From Yarrowia lipolytica (taxonomy: Eukaryota > Ascomycota > Dipodascomycetes > Dipodascales): a stretch of 64,000 nucleotides of DNA. The translations under genes were made by a program, and so were the position numbers. The notes beneath the pieces were generated by a model. The model saw nothing but the letters and a program-made list of their open reading frames with translations, was not told where the DNA came from and ran no database searches. Positions 21,706 through 31,179 of the stretch are shown piece after piece; position 1 is the stretch's first letter, and each line of letters starts with the position of its first letter. Location of the stretch: assembly GCF_001761485.1 (NCBI RefSeq), contig NC_090773.1:1674001-1738000 (forward strand). The letters are read 5' to 3'.

Positions 21706-21921
21706 ATGTTTCTATTTATACCCCTAATTGTGATGATCTATGAATATGTCTCACGCTTGTTCCGAAGCGAGCGAAGCAGTTATGAAGCGCTAAAAAAAGC
21801 AACGCCGACTCGAGACTGTTGGAGACGGAAAGACGACGCATTAAGACAGTTAATTAAAGCGGCTGCGCTGCTCCACCGGCTGCACAAGGGGCTGAGAGAC
21901 ACGGGGGTCGGTGGCAGCTGA
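21706..21921 (+). CDS. Doubtful small ORF, membrane segment plus basic helix
   Basis: 71 codons from ATG with AAA before it. The first 15 residues are hydrophobic (MFLFIPLIVMIYEYV) and the rest is rich in Arg, Lys and Ala and could form a basic helix. There is no family resemblance, and the frame sits in a large intergenic region. It may be a chance frame. Confidence 0.2.
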   Translation: MFLFIPLIVMIYEYVSRLFRSERSSYEALKKATPTRDCWRRKDDALRQLIKAAALLHRLHKGLRDTGVGGS

Positions 21922-22917
21922 GCAGCAATCTCGGTGAAACATGACCCGATGATGTAGAACTTGTCGAAGCAGTGGGGATCGGTGTATTCGAAGAAAGACG
22001 GTTACCTTTCGTGAACATCATGAACGTACTTGTAGCGGAGCCTCAGACGTGCCATGGGGTGTTTTAGAGTATTTTAACTAATTATTCCGATTTTTTCCAC
22101 AATCAAAATAAATCAGATAAATTGAAAAAAAATGGGAAAAAAATGAAAGAAAAAAAAACCCAAGATTGACAGAAAAACTGGACTGCTCAATCCATCACCT
22201 CAAACTCTTGTCCATGCTCCAACCCCACATCAAACCCACTCGTTCCACCAACCCAACGATCTTCTACGGAGGTGCATTATCTCTGCATGAGTGATGCGAC
22301 TACATTCGTCCATCGTCAGATATCGTGGACACCGCCAGCAACTCCATAGTCACCTGGCAAGTCCCGAAAAGACATCCCTTGTCATTAATTTGTCTTGTCT
22401 TTTTGTTAGAAGGCATTATTTGTTACATGTACCTACACTATGTGCTCCAGTATGTAATTCTTGGAAAGGAGGGCAACTGGATGAGCATCCAGAAGAGTAT
22501 ACAAGTATATACGACCCGTGGACTCGCACAGACTTCATCATATCATTCGAGCAGTTCCATTTCTCGTTAAAATAGTCCCATACTTCCTAACATATCAACT
22601 ACTTGTAGAATGGACACACCTTGAATCGACTTTCAATGTCATCATGTCTCAAGTGTGTTCTTGCTCGTGGTATCAGATCATTCTGTCATCTTCCTTGAGT
22701 CTGAAGCTGTTAGGGACATATCCATTCACTCTAGACACATACTTGTTCTAGAGCTCCATATCCTACCAACTCCTACACTACCAAAACCAATGCATACATA
22801 TCTCATTACTATTAAATGCCCGTTCAAGTGCAGTTCCGTGATGGCGGTGAAATCATAATTCAGGCTCACCACCAAGGCCAGATCACAAACAACCTGGCTT
22901 CGCTTCGCTCGCTGCGG

Positions 22918-24171
22918 TTACGCATTCAACTGAACATAATTTCCAGGAAACACTCCCTGGTGTCCCCCGACAATACCCGTCCACCAACCGTTGGTGTCAG
23001 CGGTTCGCTGAACAATGGTGATGACCTGTCCGGCGGAAAACGACAGGTCGCCAGCAGCCTGCGCCTCGTAGTCGTACAGGGCGGTGCAGGTTTCAGCTGC
23101 GGGAGCGGCGGCTGCAGGAGCCCCGGGAGGCGTGTACACGGCCTTTTCGTTGGGGTAGCCGGTGGCGGTGTACGCGGCGGGAGCGGCAGCGGCAGCTGCA
23201 GCAGGGTCGGCGGCCTCCTCGCCTCCATAAGCGGGCGGCGCAGCACCGGCGACGGGGGCAGCTCCTGCAGCGGCCTCCTTATCCTTGTCCTTTGCAAACC
23301 GTCGCTTTGTCATTTCGAGCTTGGCACGGGCGTGTCCGACTCGGAACTGGGTGATGGAGAGCTGTTCAGTTCGCTCGGCAACGTCGCCCCGCTTGGCAGC
23401 AAAGGCGCCCTCGATGTCCTCGTTGGTGAGGTCAAAGTAGGGAATCTTCATTTCCTCCATGCGGATGTAGAGGGTGTAGAAGACGTTGAGCTGCATGTAG
23501 TAGAAGGACTGGAAGAGAGGAGCGATGAACTGGGCCTCCAGCTCAAACAGCTGCGGCAGCTCCTCCTTGAGCATGTCGTTGTAGTAGTCGTACTCCTGCT
23601 GGGCGATTTCGACGGCTGACTCGGCCGAGTACATCTTCTTCTCGTCGTTGACGCTTCGTTCCTTCTTATCCTGGTACTTTTTCAGCGAGTTGTTGTGTCG
23701 GTCGAGATCCAGCTGTTTGTGGGCACGCTTTGTGGCCATCTTTCGAATCGAGTTGATCACCTCCAGCAGCTCGTTGGCGGGGCCAATGATTCGCGAATCG
23801 ATCATCTCCAGCTCGGGCTTGAGCGTTGCCTGCAGATCGTTGACCACCTCACGGTACTGCTCGCATGCACTGATACCTTCGGGGTTGCCCTCGGGAATGG
23901 CTCCGTTGGGGTCCGACAGCCGTCCAGAAATGGGCTTGTAGATCTCCTCAATCGCCTTGGAGAACTGGATCTGGTGCTCCAGCATGCCGTTGATCGCGTC
24001 AAAGTACTTTTTCGACTCCTCGTGCAGCTTCTTGGTCTCCTTCTCGAGCTCCTTGAACCGCCTCTCGGCGTCAATGTAGACCAGATCCTTGGTCTGCTCC
24101 CCAATATTGAACTTGGCCTTGAACGACTGAGGCGCTCGGGCGATGCCCTTGGTGATTCCTTTCATAGACAT
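22918..24171 (-). CDS. RVS167: BAR-SH3 amphiphysin-like endocytosis protein
   Basis: Protein of 417 residues with the domain plan of yeast Rvs167. The N-BAR domain covers about 1-260 and starts [18 protein letters not shown], an amphipathic N-terminal helix typical of the family, followed by three long charged helices. A linker of about 300-355 is rich in Ala, Pro and Gly. The SH3 domain fills 360-417, with ALYDYE, the WW pair and the PGNYV end. Rvs167 with Rvs161 binds curved membranes and drives vesicle scission at cortical actin patches. It is shorter than S. cerevisiae Rvs167 (482), with the loss in the linker. The ATG at 24171 gives the correct family N-terminus. Confidence 0.95.
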   Translation of the reverse strand: MSMKGITKGIARAPQSFKAKFNIGEQTKDLVYIDAERRFKELEKETKKLHEESKKYFDAINGMLEHQIQFSKAIEEIYKPISGRLSDPNGAIPEGNPEGISACEQYREVVNDLQATLKPELEMIDSRIIGPANELLEVINSIRKMATKRAHKQLDLDRHNNSLKKYQDKKERSVNDEKKMYSAESAVEIAQQEYDYYNDMLKEELPQLFELEAQFIAPLFQSFYYMQLNVFYTLYIRMEEMKIPYFDLTNEDIEGAFAAKRGDVAERTEQLSITQFRVGHARAKLEMTKRRFAKDKDKEAAAGAAPVAGAAPPAYGGEEAADPAAAAAAAPAAYTATGYPNEKAVYTPPGAPAAAAPAAETCTALYDYEAQAAGDLSFSAGQVITIVQRTADTNGWWTGIVGGHQGVFPGNYVQLNA

Positions 24172-25302
24172 GGCGCAAACAGGTCACCACACGTGGCGTG
24201 GAGTGGGTGGGATAATGTAGTGTGTGTTGCTACTCACTGTGTTTAGACCAGCTTGCGTGACGCACCAACCTGTGCTCCAAATGTCTCAGCCGGGTAACCT
24301 TTGCGGAGGTGGTGAACCGGCACCGGTGGCAACAAAGCACACACAAAACGGCCCAAAACAAAGACGACAGATATCGTTGCTGTCGTCGCACGCGCCGCTT
24401 TTTTTTTTTGCTATTTTTTCTCCACCCAAAAAAAGCCCGCTATCGTCCTGCTAATGCTCTTAGTGTCGTGCTAGTGGTGGTGATGTACAGTATGTATGGT
24501 AAGATGACAGTTGGGTATCGTGCGTGCAAGTCGTATTGCGTCACAAGAGGAGACGAAACACCAAGCAGTGGTATCACGTGACGCCTTCCCGTCTGGGATA
24601 TAAGTCGTCCAAATGCCGACTTTGAGTAGCCGCACGACTTGTATCACTCTCCGTCTATAGATACCGCTAGCTATCCGCTCCAGCATCATACTCCACCAGA
24701 TAACAGCTTAATCAAACTCTGCAATTATACGTGAGACAGTGATGCCGCATGTAAGAATGAGTGCATGGCACGATGGCTGAGCGGAGCAAAGTGGGCCGGG
24801 TTTTTCGGCTTTTCGGCGACTAAAAAAGCCGGTGTTGCTGGTCCTGGTCATCAAGCACCGTTGACGGCTCCAACAATCGCCCTTGGTTGCCCCCAAGACT
24901 CCAACGGGGGACCATCAGGGCCCCACTTATGCACCGCATCACCTTGTCTTAAACAAGACATGTGCCACAATCGCATCGGAATGAAGCGACGAGTAATGGT
25001 CTGAGAAGGAAAATGAAAATACCGAAAAGATGGATACATTCTGCTCGTTATTTTCCTCAATTTTCTCCATTTTTTCCTATTTTTCCCCGTCTTTCCACAC
25101 GCGTTTTTCAGTCCCCATCGCTTATCATTGACATTCTCAGCCCCATCCTAAACACTAATCTTCCGCCCTATTGGTCTTGGCAACGGACAAGAGATACAAG
25201 TGTAGGGTGGATATTTGCTTCGTTTTTTGCAAGTGGTTTCGTGGCCGGTTTTGGGTGGTTTTGTGGGCGTTTGTGGCGTTTGTGGCGTTTGTGGGTTGTT
25301 GT

Positions 25303-25362
<60 letters not shown>

Positions 25363-26030
25363 CTATTTTCATTTATTTTATGTTCATTTATTTAATTTTA
25401 TTTGTCAGTTTTTTCTTCAATGTTTTATGGTCTTCATCGATTTTGCACACTACTCCGCACATTCTTACAATTCAACCAATCAGACACGTCCATACTGATA
25501 CTGAGCTCATGTCGACGCGTCCGACACCAAACACCGCCCCCAAAAACTCACCAAAACCCCCAGTATGTCTCGCAAAACTTTCCCTTAACTAATACCTCAA
25601 TTATGGTTCCACTAGCACCAATTATCGAGACATATATGGAGGGATGTTTCCGAAACGACCATTTTTGAGATAACGTGACCGTAAGGAGTTTGGAGAATAT
25701 CCGTTAGTTTTTGCCGAATTTTCTCATACTAATATTGTATTTATGTGGTTTTTATTGATTTATTGGGTATTTTGTTTTTTATTGAACCGCTCTCAAACAT
25801 ACACTGTAATTAGAAGCAGCACAAAATACACAGAAATCATCATACAGAACTCCAAGACTCCCACAAATCCCAGAAAATCTCAAAAAATAACTATACACCA
25901 GAAACAGCCGGAAACCACCTCCGAAACAACCACAAAACCAACCCGAAACCCCGACACTACCTGCTTCTACCCTAACCCCAGTGATACATATGCAAAGTAT
26001 GGTGGGGTGGGATGCATTTGGATCATCATC
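24172..26030. other. Intergenic region with long poly-T tract
   Basis: 1.9 kb with no recognised gene. It holds TCACGTGAC near 24575, short T and A runs (24400-24436), repeats of GTTTGTGGC just before a 56-base T run (25304-25359), and very AT-rich sequence after it. CTAACCCCAG at 25972-25981 resembles a 3' splice site, but no matching donor and start codon were found. Confidence 0.55.
25304..25359. repeat. Poly-T homopolymer, 56 nt
   Basis: Uninterrupted run of 56 T, preceded by three GTTTGTGGC repeats and followed by AT-rich sequence. On the minus strand it would be a long poly-A. No retroelement body was recognised at either side. Confidence 0.9.
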
Positions 26031-26477
26031 ATGGGAGTCAGCGATGGAGGTGGTACAAGTACTGCGAAAGATGACCTGTTGAGCGGCAATGATGTATACG
26101 ATGGTTACGATCGATACGACAACCTATACGACGAACAATTCGACTCCCAATACGACAATGCCAACGATGATATACCTATGGACGTGTTAATCCCTCTACT
26201 CATCTCTCTATGGGGGCTTATGTCTTTGTGTCTGTGTATCTACACACACAAGTTCATCTGGCGGTCTCCTGCCGTGTCCAAGTTGTGCATGTATGTGGTT
26301 TTGTGTTCGCTGGTCATGTTTTTTGCCACCATCATTGCTTTCAAGCCTGCCCATGAAAACGACGGCTGGTACTATGGCCCGGACAGCAATTGGAGGAGGT
26401 TCAATCGGAGGAGTTATGAGCGATGGAGGAGGGACAATGGCGATGTTGAATTGACGTGGGGGGCTTACAAGGGGTGA
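26031..26477 (+). CDS. Orphan two-helix membrane protein
   Basis: 148 residues from the ATG at 26031. The first 45 residues are very acidic and tyrosine-rich, with DxYD-type repeats (VYDGYDRYDNLYDEQF). Two membrane helices follow, at about 53-70 (VLIPLLISLWGLMSLCLC) and 85-104 (LCMYVVLCSLVMFFATIIAF), then an Arg/Trp/Tyr-rich tail. The frame is open upstream to 25743, but that part is AT-rich and has different codon use, so the later start is preferred. I do not recognise the family. The decayed frames just downstream may once have belonged to a related membrane protein gene. Confidence 0.55.
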   Translation: MGVSDGGGTSTAKDDLLSGNDVYDGYDRYDNLYDEQFDSQYDNANDDIPMDVLIPLLISLWGLMSLCLCIYTHKFIWRSPAVSKLCMYVVLCSLVMFFATIIAFKPAHENDGWYYGPDSNWRRFNRRSYERWRRDNGDVELTWGAYKG

Positions 26478-26710
26478 GGGGGCTGTCGATGATGGCAATG
26501 GGAAGAGCGGTCGATGAGGCGAGTGAGAAGCGTTCTACGAAAGTTTTCCGGAGCTATAAACTGAGGGTACTGCCTGAGCACTTACAATCTGATATCTTTT
26601 CATTGTTCTAAAGTCTCATTTCTACAAGTGCTCGGCCACCTCTTGTCATGAGCCATAGGGACCTCGTGATATCAGATGATGTTTTCAATCACCATTGACT
26701 TGCTGATTCA

Positions 26711-27435
26711 ATGCTGGGTTTTCCGCTTTTGAATTACGGTACGGGAGCACAGTACGGAGTATCAATTGCTTTGTTAGTCTGCAGTGGTGGTTCAGATATC
26801 TCAATCGGGGCTCCAGTTCGCAGGAATCACAATAGGTGCTCCTACTCATTCAGTCTCATGTATGGAGCTTACAACGTTTCTTCAACATCCAACCCCACTT
26901 CTGGTGGTTCTATGGCCTTGGGGAGAAGTCCCTGCTGTCAACTGACTTGAACCGTTGTCTCTTCTCTCAAACATGCTTCAGGTGCAAATGGCAATCTAGA
27001 GCACACTGGTCGTTGTGACTCTGCTCGAGCTGGCTGGATATACTATTCTAGAGAGTGATACAGTCATGACTTTGTTCAGAAGCAAGATGGGTCCATGAAT
27101 CCATGAGTCCATGACCACCGCAATGCACCGACCGCTTCCAAGAAACAGACTTCTGTGTTATCGCTGGTCTTTCGGTGTATTACCAGATCGTTCTGTACTC
27201 CTTCCAATCCAGCCTGTCTGCCGATAACCGATGCCTGCTGCGTGACGTGTACGCCCTGGCGTGCAACCTGGAAGCTCGCAGACGTGCTTCAGAGAACCTT
27301 TCCCCGTCAACCTTTTGAAGGTCGGCCAAGAAGAACCACGAGTCTGGTACTCAAGGCAGTCAGTCCAACAACGGTGGCTCGTACGATTACCATTACGGCT
27401 CTGGTTACAGCATCTTTACTACCCAACTCAAGTAG
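26711..27435 (+). pseudogene. Remains of a membrane-protein gene
   Basis: Coding-like sequence runs in changing frames. In the last 321 bases (27115-27435) a single frame has Yarrowia-like codons, a hydrophobic helix (FCVIAGLSVYYQIVLYSF) and a Gly/Ser/Tyr-rich tail, with one in-frame TGA at 27316-27318. Upstream, other frames give further helix-like pieces (TLVVVTLLELAGYTIL near 27005-27050; FFNIQPHFWWFYGLG near 26876-26925). This fits a decayed host gene with several frame changes; an unrecognised spliced gene is the alternative. No family could be named. Confidence 0.4.
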
Positions 27436-28911
27436 TTACGTGATTGTCCAGTATTTCATTACGTCTGGCCTTCAAAGAATCTCTACTTCCAGTACTGTAC
27501 TGTACTTGTACAAGTATCTACAGTATGGGTATCATAAAAGTCCAAGTACATGTGAGTACAAACGCGATTATAGAAGGTCCGTGGAACTTCTTTAGAATAC
27601 GAGTACTTGTACAAGCAGTTATATGTTGCTATACCCATCCAAAATACATCTCACAAGTGTGTGTACTTGTAACTACAAGTATAATGAACATTGCTAAGAC
27701 CCAAACGAACAGTTTGATCATAACATCAGTTATCAATCTACAAGTTCTTATGTACAAGTACTTGCAGTTGTATAGGTGCTGGCAATGAAGGTGACTGTCC
27801 ACCAGCAACACCAGATTGGGAACCCGACAGTTGCGATATTGAAGCTCCACGGCTGGCTTTTACATGTTCCGAAGTCTCCGATGCTCCATCTTCAGAAAAA
27901 GAGGTCTTAGCACTACCGTAAAGTACCTCCTCTGGAGTATATACAACACATGCTGTACCTTGAAAAGTACATACTGTACCCCTATACAGCTTGAAGAGAC
28001 AGTTGTGATACATCAATTGATTTGGAGTGGATTGCTGGCATTCGTCTCGTTTCGTTTACTTAGCTAACCACATTTACTCAAACATCGCTCCTTGGTCCAG
28101 ACGTCTACAGTAGTCTTTTTGGACTGTCCAAGCGGACCCTCAAAAGTACATAGGACGCTCAAAAGTAGGACTATTTAAAATATGAAACTCATATACCACA
28201 ATGTATACGATAGTGAATGATCTATGCTTGGGCAATTCTAGTCACGTGTCAAGTCCATGTCACGTGCCCAGTGGAACAGAGCGTCACCATACTTGTACTG
28301 TGTTAGAGATACAACAATGAACCGCTACCAAAACAACAGCTGTTCAGCTTTCAAAGTGCAAGTATTTTTCATAGAACCATCGTCTCTTTGGTGCGAGTAC
28401 AAATACCAGTATACAGAAGTACACTCATACTCGTGCTATAACCCTTGTCAAAACCGCCTCAAAGGAAGGAATATTTCCCCGATGGAAACGCACTCTTCTG
28501 AAATCGAATCGTTGCACAAACTGAACATTAATTTCCTATAATTTTGTCTCATCTTTACTGAAATATCGACAAATCTCCATCCGTTGCTTACATGATTATT
28601 CAGTAAGACAACAAGTATTTGTACGTAGCCAACAAAAGTTGATTTATTCACTATTTAAAAGCTAGTCATGTGATACGCACACCAGCAATCCCGCCTATCG
28701 CCATAGAGAGTGGGTTGATCACCAAAAATTCGTAAAAACTTTCTAAAAAATTAAAAAATTAATAAGAAACTAAATTAATATCCCCGGAGATTTTGTAAAT
28801 TTAAATCAAATATTGCACGTTAGAAACAGCCCATTCTATCTTAGGAGCATCAAATAAATCCCCAATAATTTTAGCGAGCATCTCCACCCCGGCTCCAGGA
28901 ATCACGTGACT

Positions 28912-28957
28912 TTATTTTAGAAGGCACGCCTGTCAAGGTTTATTTATGTCACATGAC
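28912..28957. promoter_or_regulatory. CACGTG/CACATG pair upstream of RPS24
   Basis: TCACGTGAC at 28912-28920 and GTCACATGAC at 28948-28957 lie about 130-175 bases before the RPS24 ATG. They resemble Cbf1-type E-boxes. Unlike RPS21 and RPL12, no TTAGGG palindrome is seen here. Confidence 0.45.
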
Positions 28958-29084
28958 TAACTCTATAATGCGTCCCGATCAGGAAAGCAGTCACACCACT
29001 CTGGCTGGTTGGGAGTTTGAATGTCAATGAAATTTTAACACTCTTTTTTGATACATCTTTCGACAAGTGAAGAGACTATACAAA

Positions 29085-29797
29085 ATGGTGAGTGAGATTC
29101 GACAATCAAGGGAGTGAGAGTGGCAGTGTTGTGTGGACCACGTTGATGTTGTGTGGACCATGTTGCTGTTGTGTGGACGACATTGCTTGTGGGGAAACGG
29201 GACGACGACATTTGACCCACATTTGAGCATCATGTTGGGATGGGGGAATCGGGTTTAAAAGCAGGGCGGCTTGGTGCTCTCTTCAATCTGACCAGTTTGT
29301 TGAGACCAAGCGTTTCCGCGAGATTCCTCTGGACGCTGCAAAAGAACCATCCAACCCTACTCGAGATAGGCCCTGTATAATCGTTGCTAACCCAGGCCGA
29401 CTCCGTCACAATCCGAACCAGAAAGTTCATCCGAAACCCCCTCCTCGGCCGACGACAGTTTGTCGTTGACATTCTGCACCCCTCTTCCGCCAACGTGTCC
29501 AAGGACGAGCTCCGAGAGAAGCTGGCCGGTGCCTACAACTCCGAGAAGGACGCCGTCTCCGTCTTTGGCCTCCGAACCCAGTTTGGTGGAGGAAAGACTA
29601 CCGGTTTCGGTCTCATCTACGACTCTCCCGAGGCTCTGCTCAAGTTTGAGCCCGCCTACCGACAGGTCCGATACGGCCTTGCCACCAAGGTCGAGAAGGC
29701 TTCTCGACAGCAGCGAAAGCAGCGAAAGAACAGAGACAAGAAGGTCCGAGGAACCGGTGTCAAGCTCGCCGCCAAGAAGAAGAAGAAGGCCGAGTAA
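29085..29797 (+). CDS. RPS24: 40S ribosomal protein S24 (eS24)
   Basis: Spliced gene. Exon 1 is only the ATG at 29085-29087; the intron runs 29088-29395 (GTGAGT ... GCTAACCCAG, 308 bases); exon 2 is 29396-29797. The product of 134 residues starts [20 protein letters not shown] and ends in a lysine-rich tail ([11 protein letters not shown]), as in yeast Rps24 (135 residues). It is a small-subunit protein needed for 18S rRNA maturation. The intron carries three 20-base tandem repeats at 29128-29187. The gene has CACGTG-type sites about 150 bases upstream. Confidence 0.96.
29128..29187. repeat. Tandem repeat, 3 x 20 bp, in the RPS24 intron
   Basis: Three consecutive units of the form GTTGTGTGGACCACGTTGAT with a few differences, all inside the 308-base intron. 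Confidence 0.9.
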
Positions 29798-31179
29798 GCA
29801 GGTTGGTATGTACGCCTACTAAAAAATGTTATTATATGCACAGCATGAGCCGGTATGAGTGAGATACGAGAGCGTACTGTAGTTCGAGTATCTCATTTGG
29901 CACTACTTGTAGAATTAGGCGGGAGACGAGAGCGTAGCTCGAATATCTCGGGGGCAGTGACTTGTAGTATGTGAGATACGAGCGCAAACTGGTACTCGTA
30001 GCATATCATGAACCATTAGACCTGCGAACAGCGCCTTCGCTCCTAGTCAGCAGATACCTAGCTGAAATCATACTGAAGAACATGTTACGGTTGTAGATCA
30101 TTAGTATGACGAGATGGTTAATATCTAGAGCCAGTATGTACTGTAGGTCGGAGTTGAGACGCAGTGAGAGCAGTCTTCAGAGTAGTTCAGAATGGCAACT
30201 CTAGAGCAATGAACGCTAGTCAGAGCTGTAGATACTGGAGTCGCAGCTGTAGATACTGAAGTCAACGTTATACCCTTGACCAAACGGCCACTCTGTAATC
30301 AAATGCTTCTGATTTCAAATGAACCGGGTGCATCATGATTATGTACAGGACATCCATCATGAGCGTCAATAGTTCGACTGTAGACATTAGTTCAGACAGT
30401 GTATCATAGAGATATAAATCAGCGGAAGCAGGACAAAATCGAGCTCATAACCCTGAGTACAATATCTACAGACGACCCCGTACAAGCCAATGACCTTATA
30501 CACCTCCTACCACTGCTCAACGGCCTGCAAAGTGCATCACAAAGTTACCCAAAACCGCAGTCTGATATTGGGCAATGTAGACACCCTACAGCAATAAAAA
30601 GCCATTGGTGAGAATCTGTGGGACGACGTGATTCGATTCATCTACTTATTTCTCCGATATCTGTTGTATTTGTCGTGTTGTCTATTGTCGTATTTTTTCA
30701 ACAGAGTTGCAGTCGATTCACGGATGTCTCCAGAGCACCAGGTACAGACTGTAACATGTTATTGCGGCTATTTATAATCGGGTTGCACCAATGGAATCCA
30801 CCGAATCTCCTCTTTCCAGTGATATATTTAAAAGTCGAAAAAATCCACTATCAACTCCACTATCAACTCCCCACCAACTGTTTCCACCAACTTTCACTCC
30901 AAGTTTCACCACCAGAACATAAAGTTTCACTATGGCCGATCTGAGAAATTTTGCAATCCTTCCAGCACTGTAAATATTGGGCTAATTGCGGATCAAAAGA
31001 TATGGATCTATTGCTACGGCTCCGCTGATTCTTGTGGTATCAATGTCTCCCGCCCATATCTGGAAAAACTCTAATACGAAAAGCTGCCTCGCATCTGCCA
31101 ACTAGTGCAACATATTTGCACCTACCTGTACCAGCACCTGTACATCTCGCGACCACTACATCCACACCAATCTGCCACC
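29798..31179. other. Intergenic region between RPS24 and RAT1
   Basis: 1.4 kb. The RPS24 downstream part carries three imperfect hairpin-like repeats (29861-30007). Two copies of CAGCTGTAGATACTGRAGTC occur near 30216-30262. The rest, up to the RAT1 start, shows no gene. Confidence 0.6.
29861..30007. repeat. Three hairpin-like repeats downstream of RPS24
   Basis: Copies at 29861-29895, 29920-29949 and 29972-30007 each start GAGA(TA)CGAG and end with a near-complement (TCGAGTATCTC, CTCGAATATCTC, ACTCGTAGCATATC). They are joined by a GCAcTACTTGTAG-like linker. They could form stems in DNA or RNA. Confidence 0.6.

Larger units (their letters stand above)
19250..22917. other. Long intergenic region, no clear gene
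   Basis: 3.7 kb between the RhoGAP start and the RVS167 stop. Apart from the 5'UTR intron, it holds a triplicated GAGATGAGACTGACTGCGT-like repeat (19301-19350), ACAC and GAGA runs near 19915-19950, a T-rich tract at 20489-20524, a 20-bp triple repeat at 21534-21593, a doubtful 71-codon frame at 21706, and A-rich sequence at 22120-22160. Overlapping open frames on both strands at 20.5-21.1 kb show no family resemblance. Confidence 0.55.
26478..29084. other. Intergenic region with gene remains
   Basis: 2.6 kb between the orphan membrane protein and RPS24. The part at about 26.7-27.4 kb looks like a decayed gene. The part at 27.48-28.6 kb is dense in TACTTGTA/TACAAGTA motifs, with a perfect 14-base palindrome at 27503-27516. 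CACGTG-type sites lie at about 28241, 28259 and 28912. Confidence 0.55.

Noticed and set aside
24759-24850. tRNA-like start (GCACGATGGCTGAGCGG)
   Set aside because: It resembles an A box, but there is no B box or cloverleaf downstream.
25972-25981. CTAACCCCAG as a 3' splice site for the orphan membrane protein
   Set aside because: No GTGAGT-type donor with a start codon was found upstream, and the first ATG after it is in another frame.
27738-28016. 92-codon minus-strand frame with a Ser/Gly-rich hydrophilic part
   Set aside because: Partly gene-like codons, but no start context, no family match and dense TACTTGTA motifs across the frame.
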